A stretch of 7,263 bases of DNA from Acetobacteraceae bacterium (GTDB lineage: Bacteria > Pseudomonadota > Alphaproteobacteria > Acetobacterales > Acetobacteraceae), in assembly GCA_947478535.1 (NCBI GenBank), contig CANJXD010000291.1, positions 1 through 7,263 on the forward strand. Reading direction: 5' to 3'. Shown here piece by piece: positions 1-6,846 of this stretch (positions are counted from its first letter, which is position 1; each line of letters starts with the position of its first letter). The notes beneath the pieces were generated by a model that was given only the letters and a program-made list of their open reading frames with translations, did no database searches and was not told the origin of the DNA. A program made the translations under genes and the position numbers.

Positions 1-1456
1 AGGTGACGCTGGTGGTCATGCCATCGCGCCGGTCGAAGGCGGCGATATCCGTCTCGAACCCCGCCTCGGTGGAGAAGGACGTCTCCGGCCGGAGGTCGGG
101 ATTGCCGCGGAAGGTCGTGCCGATGCGGCCATAGCGCTGATACAGCGACGGCGCCTTGAAGGCCGTGCCGGCGGAAACCAGCACCCGCGAATTCAGCTCC
201 GGCACCGCCAGCACGGCGCCGGCACGCCAGGAGGTGAAGCCGTCATAATCCTCCGGCATGTCCTGGCGCAGCCCGGCCGAGAGGTCGAGCCGCCCGGCAA
301 GCTGCGCCTGTACGCCCGCATGCAGCGCGGAGGAGCGCGCCGTCGCGTTGGTGGTGGTGCGGAAGCTCGGCGATCCGCTGCGCTGATCGACGCTTTCGCG
401 TTCATGCGTCGCCCCGAAGGCAAGGCCGGCTTCGCGCAGCGGCCCGAAATCGCCCAGCGCCACGCGGTTGCCCCAGTCGAAGACCTGGCGCTGGCCGCGG
501 AACAGGTCGTCGGTGGAAGCGGCGCTGCGGCCGTCCGGCAGGTTGAGGTAGCGGCGGCGATCTTCCGTCACCGCGGTCCTGAGCCCAGTAGTCCAGGCGC
601 CGTCGAACAGCGTCGTCTCCCCGCGCAGCTGGCCGAACCAGCGACGGTCATTGCCGCGGTAGTTCGGGTCATCGGCCGGGACGTTGTCGAGTTCGAGCTG
701 ATTCTCCCGCCACCGCACCAGGCCTTCGAGCCGCGTGCCCTGGGCGGCATTCCAGCCGAAGCGGGCTGTGCCGGCGCCGGCGCGGAAGCTCTCCGTCTCC
801 CGCGTATCGGCATTGAAGCGACGCGGTGTCGCGTCGCTGCCCTGTGTCGCATAGCCCTGGCCAACCACCAGGTAGTCCCAGGCCGAGGTGGTGCCAGCCG
901 CCCCCAGCATGCCGCGCCCGGTGCCACCGGTGCCGCCGGCGATGTCGCCGAACATCTGGAACGGCGTATTGGCCGGCGCCCGCCGGGTGATGAGGTTCAC
1001 CACGCCGCCGATCGCGCCCGAGCCATAGAGCGAGGAGGCCGGGCCGCGCACGACCTCGATCCGCTCGATATCGCCCAACAGTTCATTGCCGAAGTTGAAG
1101 GCGCCGTTGGGCTCCGAGGTGTCATTCACCGGCACGCCATCCAGCAGCACCAGCACATGGCGGGAATTGCTGCCGCGCAGGAAGGCGCTGGCCTGCTGCC
1201 CGATGCCGCCGGCCTGCACCATGCGCAGCCCCGGGATGGCGACCAGCGCCTCAGCGAGGGACTGGTAGCCGCGCTGCTCGATCTCCTCCCGCGTGATGAT
1301 GGTGGTGGAAGCCGGCACACGCTCCGCCGGCGTCGGGATGCGGGTCGCGGTGACAATGGTTTCCGGCAGCGCGGTGACAACCGGTGCCTGGGCCGAGGCG
1401 GCGCTGGACAGGCCGAGTGCCAGCGGCGCGGCCAAATGGTGAAGGCGATAACGCAT
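1..1456 (-). CDS. btuB: TonB-dependent vitamin B12 receptor BtuB, C-terminus cut by window edge
   Basis: This is an outer-membrane TonB-dependent receptor that most likely imports cobalamin using energy from TonB-ExbB-ExbD. Translation from the ATG at 1456-1454 gives 485 codons with no stop before the edge; family members are usually about 600-650 residues, so the last barrel strands are missing. Visible parts: a signal peptide ending at ASA|Q (residue 22), a TonB box ETIVTATR (32-39), and a plug domain at about 45-160 with TTIITREEIEQRG, LLDGVPVND, IERIEVVRGPASSLYGSGAIGGVVNLIT. After this comes beta-barrel sequence, including the family motif FKAPSLYQRYG and NPDLRPETS near the end. A GAGG ribosome site lies about 7 nt before the start, and the signal peptide fits this start. 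The cobalamin riboswitch in the leader is the main reason for choosing B12 over iron or another substrate. The protein family is near certain; the substrate is inferred. Confidence 0.9.
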   Translation of the reverse strand, partial: MRYRLHHLAAPLALGLSSAASAQAPVVTALPETIVTATRIPTPAERVPASTTIITREEIEQRGYQSLAEALVAIPGLRMVQAGGIGQQASAFLRGSNSRHVLVLLDGVPVNDTSEPNGAFNFGNELLGDIERIEVVRGPASSLYGSGAIGGVVNLITRRAPANTPFQMFGDIAGGTGGTGRGMLGAAGTTSAWDYLVVGQGYATQGSDATPRRFNADTRETESFRAGAGTARFGWNAAQGTRLEGLVRWRENQLELDNVPADDPNYRGNDRRWFGQLRGETTLFDGAWTTGLRTAVTEDRRRYLNLPDGRSAASTDDLFRGQRQVFDWGNRVALGDFGPLREAGLAFGATHERESVDQRSGSPSFRTTTNATARSSALHAGVQAQLAGRLDLSAGLRQDMPEDYDGFTSWRAGAVLAVPELNSRVLVSAGTAFKAPSLYQRYGRIGTTFRGNPDLRPETSFSTEAGFETDIAAFDRRDGMTTSVT

Positions 1457-1627
1457 CGGGATACCTCGAAGCGAACGGACGACATGCCTCGCACCCCTGT
1501 TGCCAGGGGCGCCAGACGACTGGCGTCGTCGCCGCAGGCGGATGCGAGCGGCCGCGGGCATCATTTGCCCGTTGCCTGTCGCTCCGTTGCGCCGGTGCTC
1601 CCCGCCCGGCACGCGCGGGACGTCTCT
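1457..1627 (-). promoter_or_regulatory. btuB leader, riboswitch expression platform with several hairpins
   Basis: This is about 170 nt between the aptamer and the btuB start, with no gene. On the minus strand it can form GGGCA-aatga-TGCCC (1570-1556), GACGAC-GCCA-GTCGTC (1530-1515, which competes with an overlapping GCCAG/CTGGC pairing), and CCCCTG-GCAA-CAGGGG (1509-1494, with a stable GNRA-type loop). None is followed by a U tract, so a classical intrinsic terminator is not evident. The last hairpin ends about 37 nt before the start codon and does not itself cover the GAGG ribosome site. Control could be translational through long-range pairing, or Rho-dependent. Which hairpins matter is not decidable by eye. 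Confidence 0.5.
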
Positions 1628-1874
1628 GCGTCGGCCGGTCTCCTGGCTCACGGAGTGCCGGGGAGGATCGCTCCCCGAAGCCTTCTCCGCCTTCTCGGGC
1701 CTGGCGCCCAATGGCGTGTGGAGAAGGCACTCCGCCTACAGTTGCGGGGGCAGCCGCGGACTCGAAAGAATGGGGGAGACGTCGCGCATGCGGCCCGCGG
1801 GCTTCGTCATGCGGGCGGACCCGTCCAGCCTTTCCTCGCGCGTTCCCGTTTCAGCCCTTGCGGGCCACCGACGC
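1628..1874 (-). promoter_or_regulatory. Cobalamin (adenosylcobalamin-type) riboswitch aptamer
   Basis: Read on the minus strand, this leader carries the hallmark elements of the cobalamin riboswitch in the right order. They are GGTGGCCC..GGGCTGAAACGGGAA near the 5' end (the usual GGTGCC..AATAGGGAA region), TCCGCGGCTGCCCCCGCAAC and CTGTAGGCGG (core at about 1737-1757), and the B12 box AGCCAGGAGACCGGCC at 1633-1648. The closing P1 stem is visible: GCGTCGG (1874-1868) pairs with CCGACGC (1634-1628). An internal arm GGAGTGCC (1733-1726) pairs with GGCACTCC (1659-1652). Class members bind adenosylcobalamin or related cobalamins and switch off the downstream gene when B12 is plentiful, which fits btuB directly downstream. 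The boundaries are set by P1. Confidence 0.95.
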
Positions 1875-1880
1875 ATGGCG

Positions 1881-1914
1881 GGAAGCGTAAAGATGAATTG
1901 ACAGCATGGCTAGA
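1881..1914 (-). promoter_or_regulatory. Possible promoter for the btuB riboswitch transcript
   Basis: A short A/T-richer patch, unusual in this GC-rich DNA, lies just upstream of the riboswitch P1 stem. On the minus strand it reads TGTCAATTCATCTTTACGC. A -10 element near 1891-1886 (TTTACG) would place the transcript start a few bases before the aptamer, which is where it is expected. No convincing -35 hexamer is visible, so this rests on position and composition only. The remaining bases up to the OmpA-family stop (about 1915-2006) show no gene and no clear terminator. Confidence 0.25.
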
Positions 1915-2006
1915 TGGCCCACCGCGGTTGGCACCCCCAGCTCGGTCCATCGCACGACGAAGCCGCGACGGCTGACAGGGTTTGTCATCAACTCCGATCG
2001 CGGCGA

Positions 2007-3155
2007 CTACCGCAGGATGATTTCCACCCGGCGGTTCTGCTGCTCCCGCACCCGGTCGGCGGTCTGCATGGCGGGCTGGGTCTCGCCGTAGCCGCGCACG
2101 CTGATGTCCTGGCGCCGCACGCCCTGGCGGCGCAACTCGGCGGCGACGATCTCGGCGCGGCGGAGCGAAATGGCGCGGTTCGTCTCGCTGGGGCCGGACC
2201 GGTCGGTATGGCCGCCGACCTCGATCCTGGTCGTGCCGCCGGCGCGCGCGGCCTGGGCGGCTTCCGCCACCACCTCCCGCGCACGGGCGGTCAGCGCGGA
2301 GCTGCGCAGGTCGAAATAGACGATGAAGCTGCGGGTCACCGGCACCGGGGCGGCGGCCATGATGGGTGCCGGCGGCTGCGCGACGGGCGCCGGGGCGGCC
2401 AGGATCGGCGCCATGTGCTGCGTCGGCGCCGGGCCGCCCATGCTGTAGCGCAGGCCGACCAGGATGGAGTGGTGATAGGGCGCCACTTCGACGCGGCCGG
2501 ATTGGGTGGCGCCACCGCTGGTCAGGGTGGCGCTGTAGTCCGGCCCCACCATGCCGAGGAAACGATATTCCGCCGTCGCCGAAAGCCCGGGGATGGAGGG
2601 CACCGGGAAGGCGGCGCCGACGATCGCCTGGTAGGCGAGGTTGCCGTCGGTGCTGTCGATGGACAGGCGCTGGCCATTGCCGACCGCGCGGAAGGCGCGG
2701 AATTCCGAGGCGACGTAGCCGATACCGAGGCCGGCATAGGGGCGGATATTCGGGTTGCCGACATCGAAGTCGATGAAGCCATTCGCCATCGCCCCGAAGT
2801 TCCACAACTGGCCCTGCGCCTGCGTCATCGGGTTCATGGTGGAAAAGCCGGTCACGCGGTCTACCGTATTGACGCGGACGCTGCCTTCCAGCTCGACCCG
2901 GATGCCATTGCCGAAGCCATAGCCCAGCGACATCACCCCCGCCGGCAGGATGCTGAGGCGAAGCTGGCCTTCCTGGTTGCCCAGGGTGTTGCGGATGGCG
3001 CCACGCGGCTCAGCCGAAGCGCCGGAGGGGATATTCGCCCCGATCCCGGCCGCGACGTAGAATCCCGCCGGCGGCTGTTGCGCCATGGCAGGCCCACCCA
3101 CTGCCGCAAGCGAGAGGGTGCAACAGGCGAATAGCGCCGCCCTGTCGTTCCGCAT
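2007..3155 (-). CDS. OmpA-family outer-membrane protein with peptidoglycan-binding domain
   Basis: This is a 382-residue exported envelope protein expected to link the outer membrane to peptidoglycan. The signal peptide is MRNDRAALFACCTLSLAAVG followed by GPAMA|QQ (cleavage near residue 26). Residues about 27-239 look like an OmpA/OmpW-style beta-barrel: GFYVAAGIGANIP, YGFGNGIRVELEGSV, RPYAGLGIGYVASEF, AEYRFLGMVGPDY, HHSILVGLRYSMG. An Ala/Pro linker (240-274) leads to the OmpA C-terminal domain (275-382) with YFDLRSSALTARA, GGHTDRSGP (Asp 318), ISLRRAEIVAAELRRQG and the closing QQNRRVEIILR (Arg 375-376), so the peptidoglycan-contact residues typical of the family are present. The frame opens upstream to 3245, but the ATG at 3155 has a GGGGGA site 7 nt before it and gives a clean signal peptide, so I chose it. 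It lies 70 nt downstream of the DUF924 gene. The exact role is unknown. Confidence 0.9.
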   Translation of the reverse strand: MRNDRAALFACCTLSLAAVGGPAMAQQPPAGFYVAAGIGANIPSGASAEPRGAIRNTLGNQEGQLRLSILPAGVMSLGYGFGNGIRVELEGSVRVNTVDRVTGFSTMNPMTQAQGQLWNFGAMANGFIDFDVGNPNIRPYAGLGIGYVASEFRAFRAVGNGQRLSIDSTDGNLAYQAIVGAAFPVPSIPGLSATAEYRFLGMVGPDYSATLTSGGATQSGRVEVAPYHHSILVGLRYSMGGPAPTQHMAPILAAPAPVAQPPAPIMAAAPVPVTRSFIVYFDLRSSALTARAREVVAEAAQAARAGGTTRIEVGGHTDRSGPSETNRAISLRRAEIVAAELRRQGVRRQDISVRGYGETQPAMQTADRVREQQNRRVEIILR

Positions 3156-3225
3156 CACCCTATCCCCCACCATCAGCCGATCCCGCGTCGCAGCATGCCG
3201 GATAATGAGACGGGGCGGAAGACGC

Positions 3226-3801
3226 TCAGAACCCGCCACCCGCATCGAGCCACGCCTGTTCCGCCGGCGAGCAGGCCCGGCCGAGGGCGGCGTTGCGATG
3301 CGGAAAGCGTCCGAAGCGCTGGATCACGGCACGGTGGCGCCAGGCGAAATCAATCGCCGCCCCCGGCGCGGCCATCCCCGGTGCATCCCGCAGCCCCTCG
3401 AACAACGCGACGGAAAGGTCCTGGTCCACCATCGCCTCCCCATGCTCGAAAGGCAGATAGAGGAAGATGCGCTGCACCGGGTTGAGCGCGCGGTCGAGCC
3501 CACGGGCCAGCACGGCATCGCGGGCGACGGCGCGGGCATGGGCATCGGAGGCGAAGGCCTCGGCGCTGCCGCGATGCAGGTTGCGCGGCAACTGATCCAG
3601 CAGCAGCAGCAGCGCGAGCGTTCCCTCCGGCGTCGCCGCCCAGTCATCCAGCGCGCCATCCCGTGCCGGGGCGACCAACGCGCCGAACTGCGCGCGGAGA
3701 GTCGCGTCGAAGGCATCGTCCTTGCGGAACCAGGCCTGGCGCCAGGTGGCGGGGCCATCGCTGAACCAGAAATCCAGCAGGCGTTGCGCGTCGTCGTTCA
3801 T
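3226..3801 (-). CDS. DUF924 family protein (all-helical, function unknown)
   Basis: This is a 191-residue protein matching DUF924, a small all-alpha, TPR-like family without an established function. Family signatures are visible in order: LLDFWFSDG (residues 8-16), LDQLPRNLHRGSAEAFASD (68-86), FLYLPFEHGEAMVDQD (113-128), and HRAVIQRFGRFPHRNAALGR (156-175). The length matches the family's usual 180-200 residues. The ATG at 3801-3799 overlaps the TGA of the upstream FAD/Fe-S dehydrogenase as ATGA, with AGGG about 7 nt before it; this decides the start over a possible one at 3825. The 4-base overlap implies co-transcription and translational coupling, so its role may relate to the dehydrogenase, though DUF924 genes also occur in other contexts. 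There is no signal peptide or membrane segment, so it is presumably cytosolic. Confidence 0.9.
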   Translation of the reverse strand: MNDDAQRLLDFWFSDGPATWRQAWFRKDDAFDATLRAQFGALVAPARDGALDDWAATPEGTLALLLLLDQLPRNLHRGSAEAFASDAHARAVARDAVLARGLDRALNPVQRIFLYLPFEHGEAMVDQDLSVALFEGLRDAPGMAAPGAAIDFAWRHRAVIQRFGRFPHRNAALGRACSPAEQAWLDAGGGF

Positions 3802-6701
3802 GCCAAGGCCCTGTCCAGGAGGCAAATCGAATGCAGCGCCTGCCGCCCCGCGAGGTCCGCGATCTGGTGGCGGCAGGAGGTGCCATCCGCCACCACGAAG
3901 GCGCTGCCCGCAACTTTGTGCAGATGCGGCAAAAGCGAAAGCTCCGCCATGGCGATGGAGGCCGGCAGCTTCGCGGCTTCATAGCCGAAGGCGCCGGCCA
4001 TGCCGCAGCAGGAGGAGGTGATGGGCACCACCTTCAGCCCAGGGATCGCCGCCAGCATGGCGACGGCGGGGGTGAAGGCATCGAATGCCTTCTGGTGGCA
4101 ATGCCCGTGGATATGCGCTTCCACCCCGCCCAAGGGACCGATCGGCTTCAGGCGCAGCGTGGGCTTTGCCTTGGCCAGCCACTCCGTCACCAGCATGGCG
4201 CGCGCCGCCAGCTTCTCCGCCGCCTCGCCGGGCAGCAACGACAGAAATTCGTCGCGCAGCGTCAGCAGGCAGGACGGCTCCAGGCCGAGCACCGGGCTCT
4301 CGAAGGCGGACAGCGCAGCGAGGGTACGGCGGGCCTCGGCGCGGGCGGCCTCCACCATGCCGGCGGCGAGATAGGTCCTCCCCTCATCCAGCGGCCGCAT
4401 GCCGCGCGCCGGGCGCGCCACGGCTGGGTCTGCCCCCGCGGCACGCAGCACCCGCAGCGCGGCGCGCAGGTTCTCCGGCTCGAAATAGCGGTTGAACAGG
4501 TCCGGCAGCAGGATGACCTCCCCTGCCCTGCCATCCGGCGCGCGACATTCCCAATCATGGAATGCGTCGAGCCGGAACCGCGGCAGGCTGCGGCCGGACG
4601 CCAGGCCGAGCATCGCGGCCGAGAGAGCCTTGCCGCCCGGGATGATGTCCCGCGCATTGGCGAGGATGGGCAGCATGGCCGCGAAGGGCGCCCAGCGCGG
4701 CATGGTGGCGATGATGCGGTCCAGCAGGCGCGGGCCTTGCTGCGCGTTGCGCGCGGCGGCGGCCTCGATCTTCAACTTCGCCATGTCCACGCCGGTCGGG
4801 CATTCGCGCTTGCAGCCCTTGCAGCCCACGCAAAGCTCCAGCGCCTCCGCCACCGCATCGGACGCCAGTCCGCCCTCGATCTGGCCGGTCAGCGCGAGGC
4901 GCAGCGTATTGGCGCGGCCCCGCGTCAGGTGCTTTTCGTCCCGCGTCGCGCGGTAGGAGGGGCACATCGTGCCGGCATCGAATTTGCGGCAGGTGCCGTT
5001 GTTGTTGCACATCTCGACCGCGCCCAGCAGCCCGCCTTGCGGGCCCGGCCAGGCGGACCAGTCGAGCGCGGGGGTGATGGCAGCGGGCGTGTAGCCAGGC
5101 CCGTAGCGGAACAGCGAACGGTCATCCATGCGGGGGGGATGGACGATGCGGTTCGGGTTCAGCAGGCCATGCGGCAGCGCGGCCGTCGCCGGGTCAAAGG
5201 CGTCCTTCACGGCCTCGAAGGCGCGGGCGATACGGGGGCCGAACATCGGTTCGTTGAACTCGGACCGGACGATGCCGTCCCCATGCTCGCCGGAATGGCT
5301 GCCCTTGTATTCGCGCACCAGGGCGAAGCATTCCTCGGCGATGGCGCGCATCTTCGTGACGTCCTCGCCGGACTTCATGTTCAGCACGGGGCGGACATGC
5401 AGGCAGCCAACGCTGGCATGCGCGTACCAGGTTCCCTTGGTGCCATATCGGGAAAAGACGTCGTTCAGGCGGTCGGTGTAGTCGGCGAGGTCGTCGAGCC
5501 CGACGGCGCAATCCTCGATGAAGGAGACCGGCTTCCCGTCCCCCTTCATGCTCATCATGATGTTCAGCCCGGCTTCGCGGACTTCGGCCACCTTGGCCTG
5601 GAAGCCGGGATCGACGATGCGGACGACCTGCCCGGGCAGGCCGAGGTCGCCCATCATCTCCTCCAGCCGCTCCAGCCCTTGCATCAGCGCGGCGTCGTCA
5701 TCGCCATGGAACTCGACGATCAGCAGGCTGTCCGGCTCACCGATCAGGATGGCGTCGATGGTGTCGCGATAGATCGGGATCGACCGGCCGAGGTCGATCA
5801 TCGTGCGATCCACCAACTCCACCGCCTCCGGATCCAGCGTGACGAGATGACGGGAGGCTTCCATCGCGCGGCGGAAGCTGGGGAACTGGCAGATACCCAG
5901 CACTTTCCGGGGCTTGATCGGCCAGAGCTTGAGGTCGAGTGCCGCGGAGAAGGCGAGCGTGCCCTCGCTGCCCACCAGCAGCCGCGCCAGGTTGCCGCGC
6001 CCGGCGGCGCGCCCTTCCGGCGTCAACGCATCGAGGTTGTAGCCACCGACGCGGCGAAGCTGCGCCGGGAAGCGCGCGGCGATCTCCGCCGCCTCGGCCG
6101 CGCCAAGGGCCAGCATGCGATGCACGAGATCGGTGTCCGGCGTGCCCTCCCCGAACCGATGGCGCGAACCATCGGCGAGGATGGCGTCGATGGCGCGGAC
6201 ATTGTCGGCCATCAGGCCATAGCGGATGGATTTCGACCCGCAGGAGTTATTCGCCGCCATCCCGCCGATCGTGCAGCGCATCCAGGTGGAGGGATCGACG
6301 GGATAGAATTGTCCCGAGCTTTTCAACGCGTCGTTCAGCGCGCCGAGGGTGATGCCGGGCTGCACGCGGGCGGTATCGCCCTCCACCGCGATGACGTTGC
6401 GCAGGGACTTCGTGCAGTCGATGACGAGGGCGCGGTTGACGGTCTGCCCGCATTGGCTGGTGCCACCGCCGCGCGGCAGCACGGGGATGCCTTCCTCCCG
6501 ACAGAGCGCCATGGCGGCGGCGACATCGTCGACATGCCGCGGCACCAGCACGCCGACCGGCTCCATCTGGTAGATGCTGGCATCGGTGGCGTAACGGCCA
6601 CGATCGGCGGCGGAGAACAGCACCTCCCCCTCGACATGGCGGCGCAGCCGCTGCCCGAACTGGCTGTCCGAAAGCCTGTGCTGGCCGGCGATGGCATTCA
6701 T
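3798..6701 (-). CDS. FAD-binding and 4Fe-4S fusion dehydrogenase, D-2-hydroxyacid type (YdiJ/Dld-II-like)
   Basis: This is a large flavo-iron-sulfur enzyme fusing a GlcD-like FAD half to a GlcF-like Fe-S half. It is expected to oxidise a D-2-hydroxyacid and pass electrons to the respiratory chain. Domains, counted from the ATG at 6701 (967 residues): FAD_binding_4 with LPRGGGTSQCGQ (75-86) and IGGMAANNSCGSKSIRYG (145-162); FAD-oxidase C-terminal domain with HASVGCLHVRP (428-438), SHSGEHGDG (468-476) and LNPNRIVHPP; ferredoxin-like part with C565, C571, C580-P and CVGCKGCKRECP (C624, C627, C630, C634); CCG region with EPSC (C811), HGHCHQKAF (C868), SSCCGMAGAFGYE (C898-C899) and DGTSCRHQ (C943). 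E. coli YdiJ has about 1018 residues, so it looks complete. An AAGGGA site precedes the 6701 ATG by 9 nt; in-frame TTG 6773 and ATG 6770 are alternatives. The substrate could be D-2-hydroxyglutarate, D-lactate or glycolate; sequence alone does not settle it. The first CCG position reads RPLDEGRT (see findings). Confidence 0.9.
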   Translation of the reverse strand: MNAIAGQHRLSDSQFGQRLRRHVEGEVLFSAADRGRYATDASIYQMEPVGVLVPRHVDDVAAAMALCREEGIPVLPRGGGTSQCGQTVNRALVIDCTKSLRNVIAVEGDTARVQPGITLGALNDALKSSGQFYPVDPSTWMRCTIGGMAANNSCGSKSIRYGLMADNVRAIDAILADGSRHRFGEGTPDTDLVHRMLALGAAEAAEIAARFPAQLRRVGGYNLDALTPEGRAAGRGNLARLLVGSEGTLAFSAALDLKLWPIKPRKVLGICQFPSFRRAMEASRHLVTLDPEAVELVDRTMIDLGRSIPIYRDTIDAILIGEPDSLLIVEFHGDDDAALMQGLERLEEMMGDLGLPGQVVRIVDPGFQAKVAEVREAGLNIMMSMKGDGKPVSFIEDCAVGLDDLADYTDRLNDVFSRYGTKGTWYAHASVGCLHVRPVLNMKSGEDVTKMRAIAEECFALVREYKGSHSGEHGDGIVRSEFNEPMFGPRIARAFEAVKDAFDPATAALPHGLLNPNRIVHPPRMDDRSLFRYGPGYTPAAITPALDWSAWPGPQGGLLGAVEMCNNNGTCRKFDAGTMCPSYRATRDEKHLTRGRANTLRLALTGQIEGGLASDAVAEALELCVGCKGCKRECPTGVDMAKLKIEAAAARNAQQGPRLLDRIIATMPRWAPFAAMLPILANARDIIPGGKALSAAMLGLASGRSLPRFRLDAFHDWECRAPDGRAGEVILLPDLFNRYFEPENLRAALRVLRAAGADPAVARPARGMRPLDEGRTYLAAGMVEAARAEARRTLAALSAFESPVLGLEPSCLLTLRDEFLSLLPGEAAEKLAARAMLVTEWLAKAKPTLRLKPIGPLGGVEAHIHGHCHQKAFDAFTPAVAMLAAIPGLKVVPITSSCCGMAGAFGYEAAKLPASIAMAELSLLPHLHKVAGSAFVVADGTSCRHQIADLAGRQALHSICLLDRALA

Positions 6702-6846
6702 GCCGCGGTATCCCTTACTGACGGCCGACGTAGCGCAGGGCTGGGCCAGCGTCGCATCTATTATGCTCATCAATCCGACAAGGCTTACTCATTGGCAACC
6801 GGCATGGCCCGGCGGTAGGAAGGCTGCAGTCGAGAGGGACAGTCCC
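6702..6846. promoter_or_regulatory. Divergent intergenic region with probable promoters for both flanking genes
   Basis: These 145 bases separate the divergently read dehydrogenase and aminotransferase and must hold both promoters unless the dehydrogenase starts upstream at 6770 or 6773. The patch at 6756-6780 is A/T-richer than its surroundings. It includes TATTAT on the plus strand (6759-6764), read as CATAAT on the minus strand (6765-6760), a plausible -10 for the leftward gene. If so, the transcript would begin inside the upstream alternative starts, supporting the 6701 start. I see no clear -35 partner and no definite regulator site. Confidence 0.4.

Noticed and set aside
1251..1730. A 159-codon minus-strand open frame covering the btuB leader and start
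   Set aside because: It overlaps the riboswitch and platform and is in a different frame from btuB. Its His-rich run comes from the reading of repeated ACC/CAT codons. It could at most be an artefact of the structured leader.
320..1975. A 551-codon plus-strand open frame across btuB and its leader
   Set aside because: It is antisense to a clear TonB-dependent receptor and runs through the cobalamin riboswitch. Its composition is low-complexity Arg/Ala/Gly, with no ribosome site or family motif.
1960..1975. Small hairpin AGCCG-CGA-CGGCT downstream of the OmpA-family stop as a terminator
   Set aside because: The stem is only five base pairs, there is no U tract on the minus strand, and such hairpins arise often by chance in GC-rich DNA.
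1914..3134. A 406-codon plus-strand open frame over the OmpA-family gene
   Set aside because: It is the antisense shadow of a gene with a signal peptide and an intact OmpA domain. Repeated Gly/Ala/Asp/His runs reflect GC-biased codons.
3156..3225. Possible promoter (CATTAT with a weak TTCTGA upstream) before the OmpA-family gene
   Set aside because: The hexamers match consensus poorly and the 70-nt gap could equally be read through from the upstream operon. It is not strong enough to list.
3085..3984. A 299-codon plus-strand open frame over the DUF924 gene
   Set aside because: It is antisense to a protein with complete DUF924 motifs and a coupled start. It has no independent support.
3831..6818. 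A 995-codon open frame on the plus strand, antisense to the whole dehydrogenase gene
   Set aside because: The minus-strand product has unmistakable FAD, ferredoxin and CCG motifs. The plus-strand product is rich in Arg, Gly, His and Gln with no recognisable motif, as expected when strong GC bias at codon third positions removes antisense stops.
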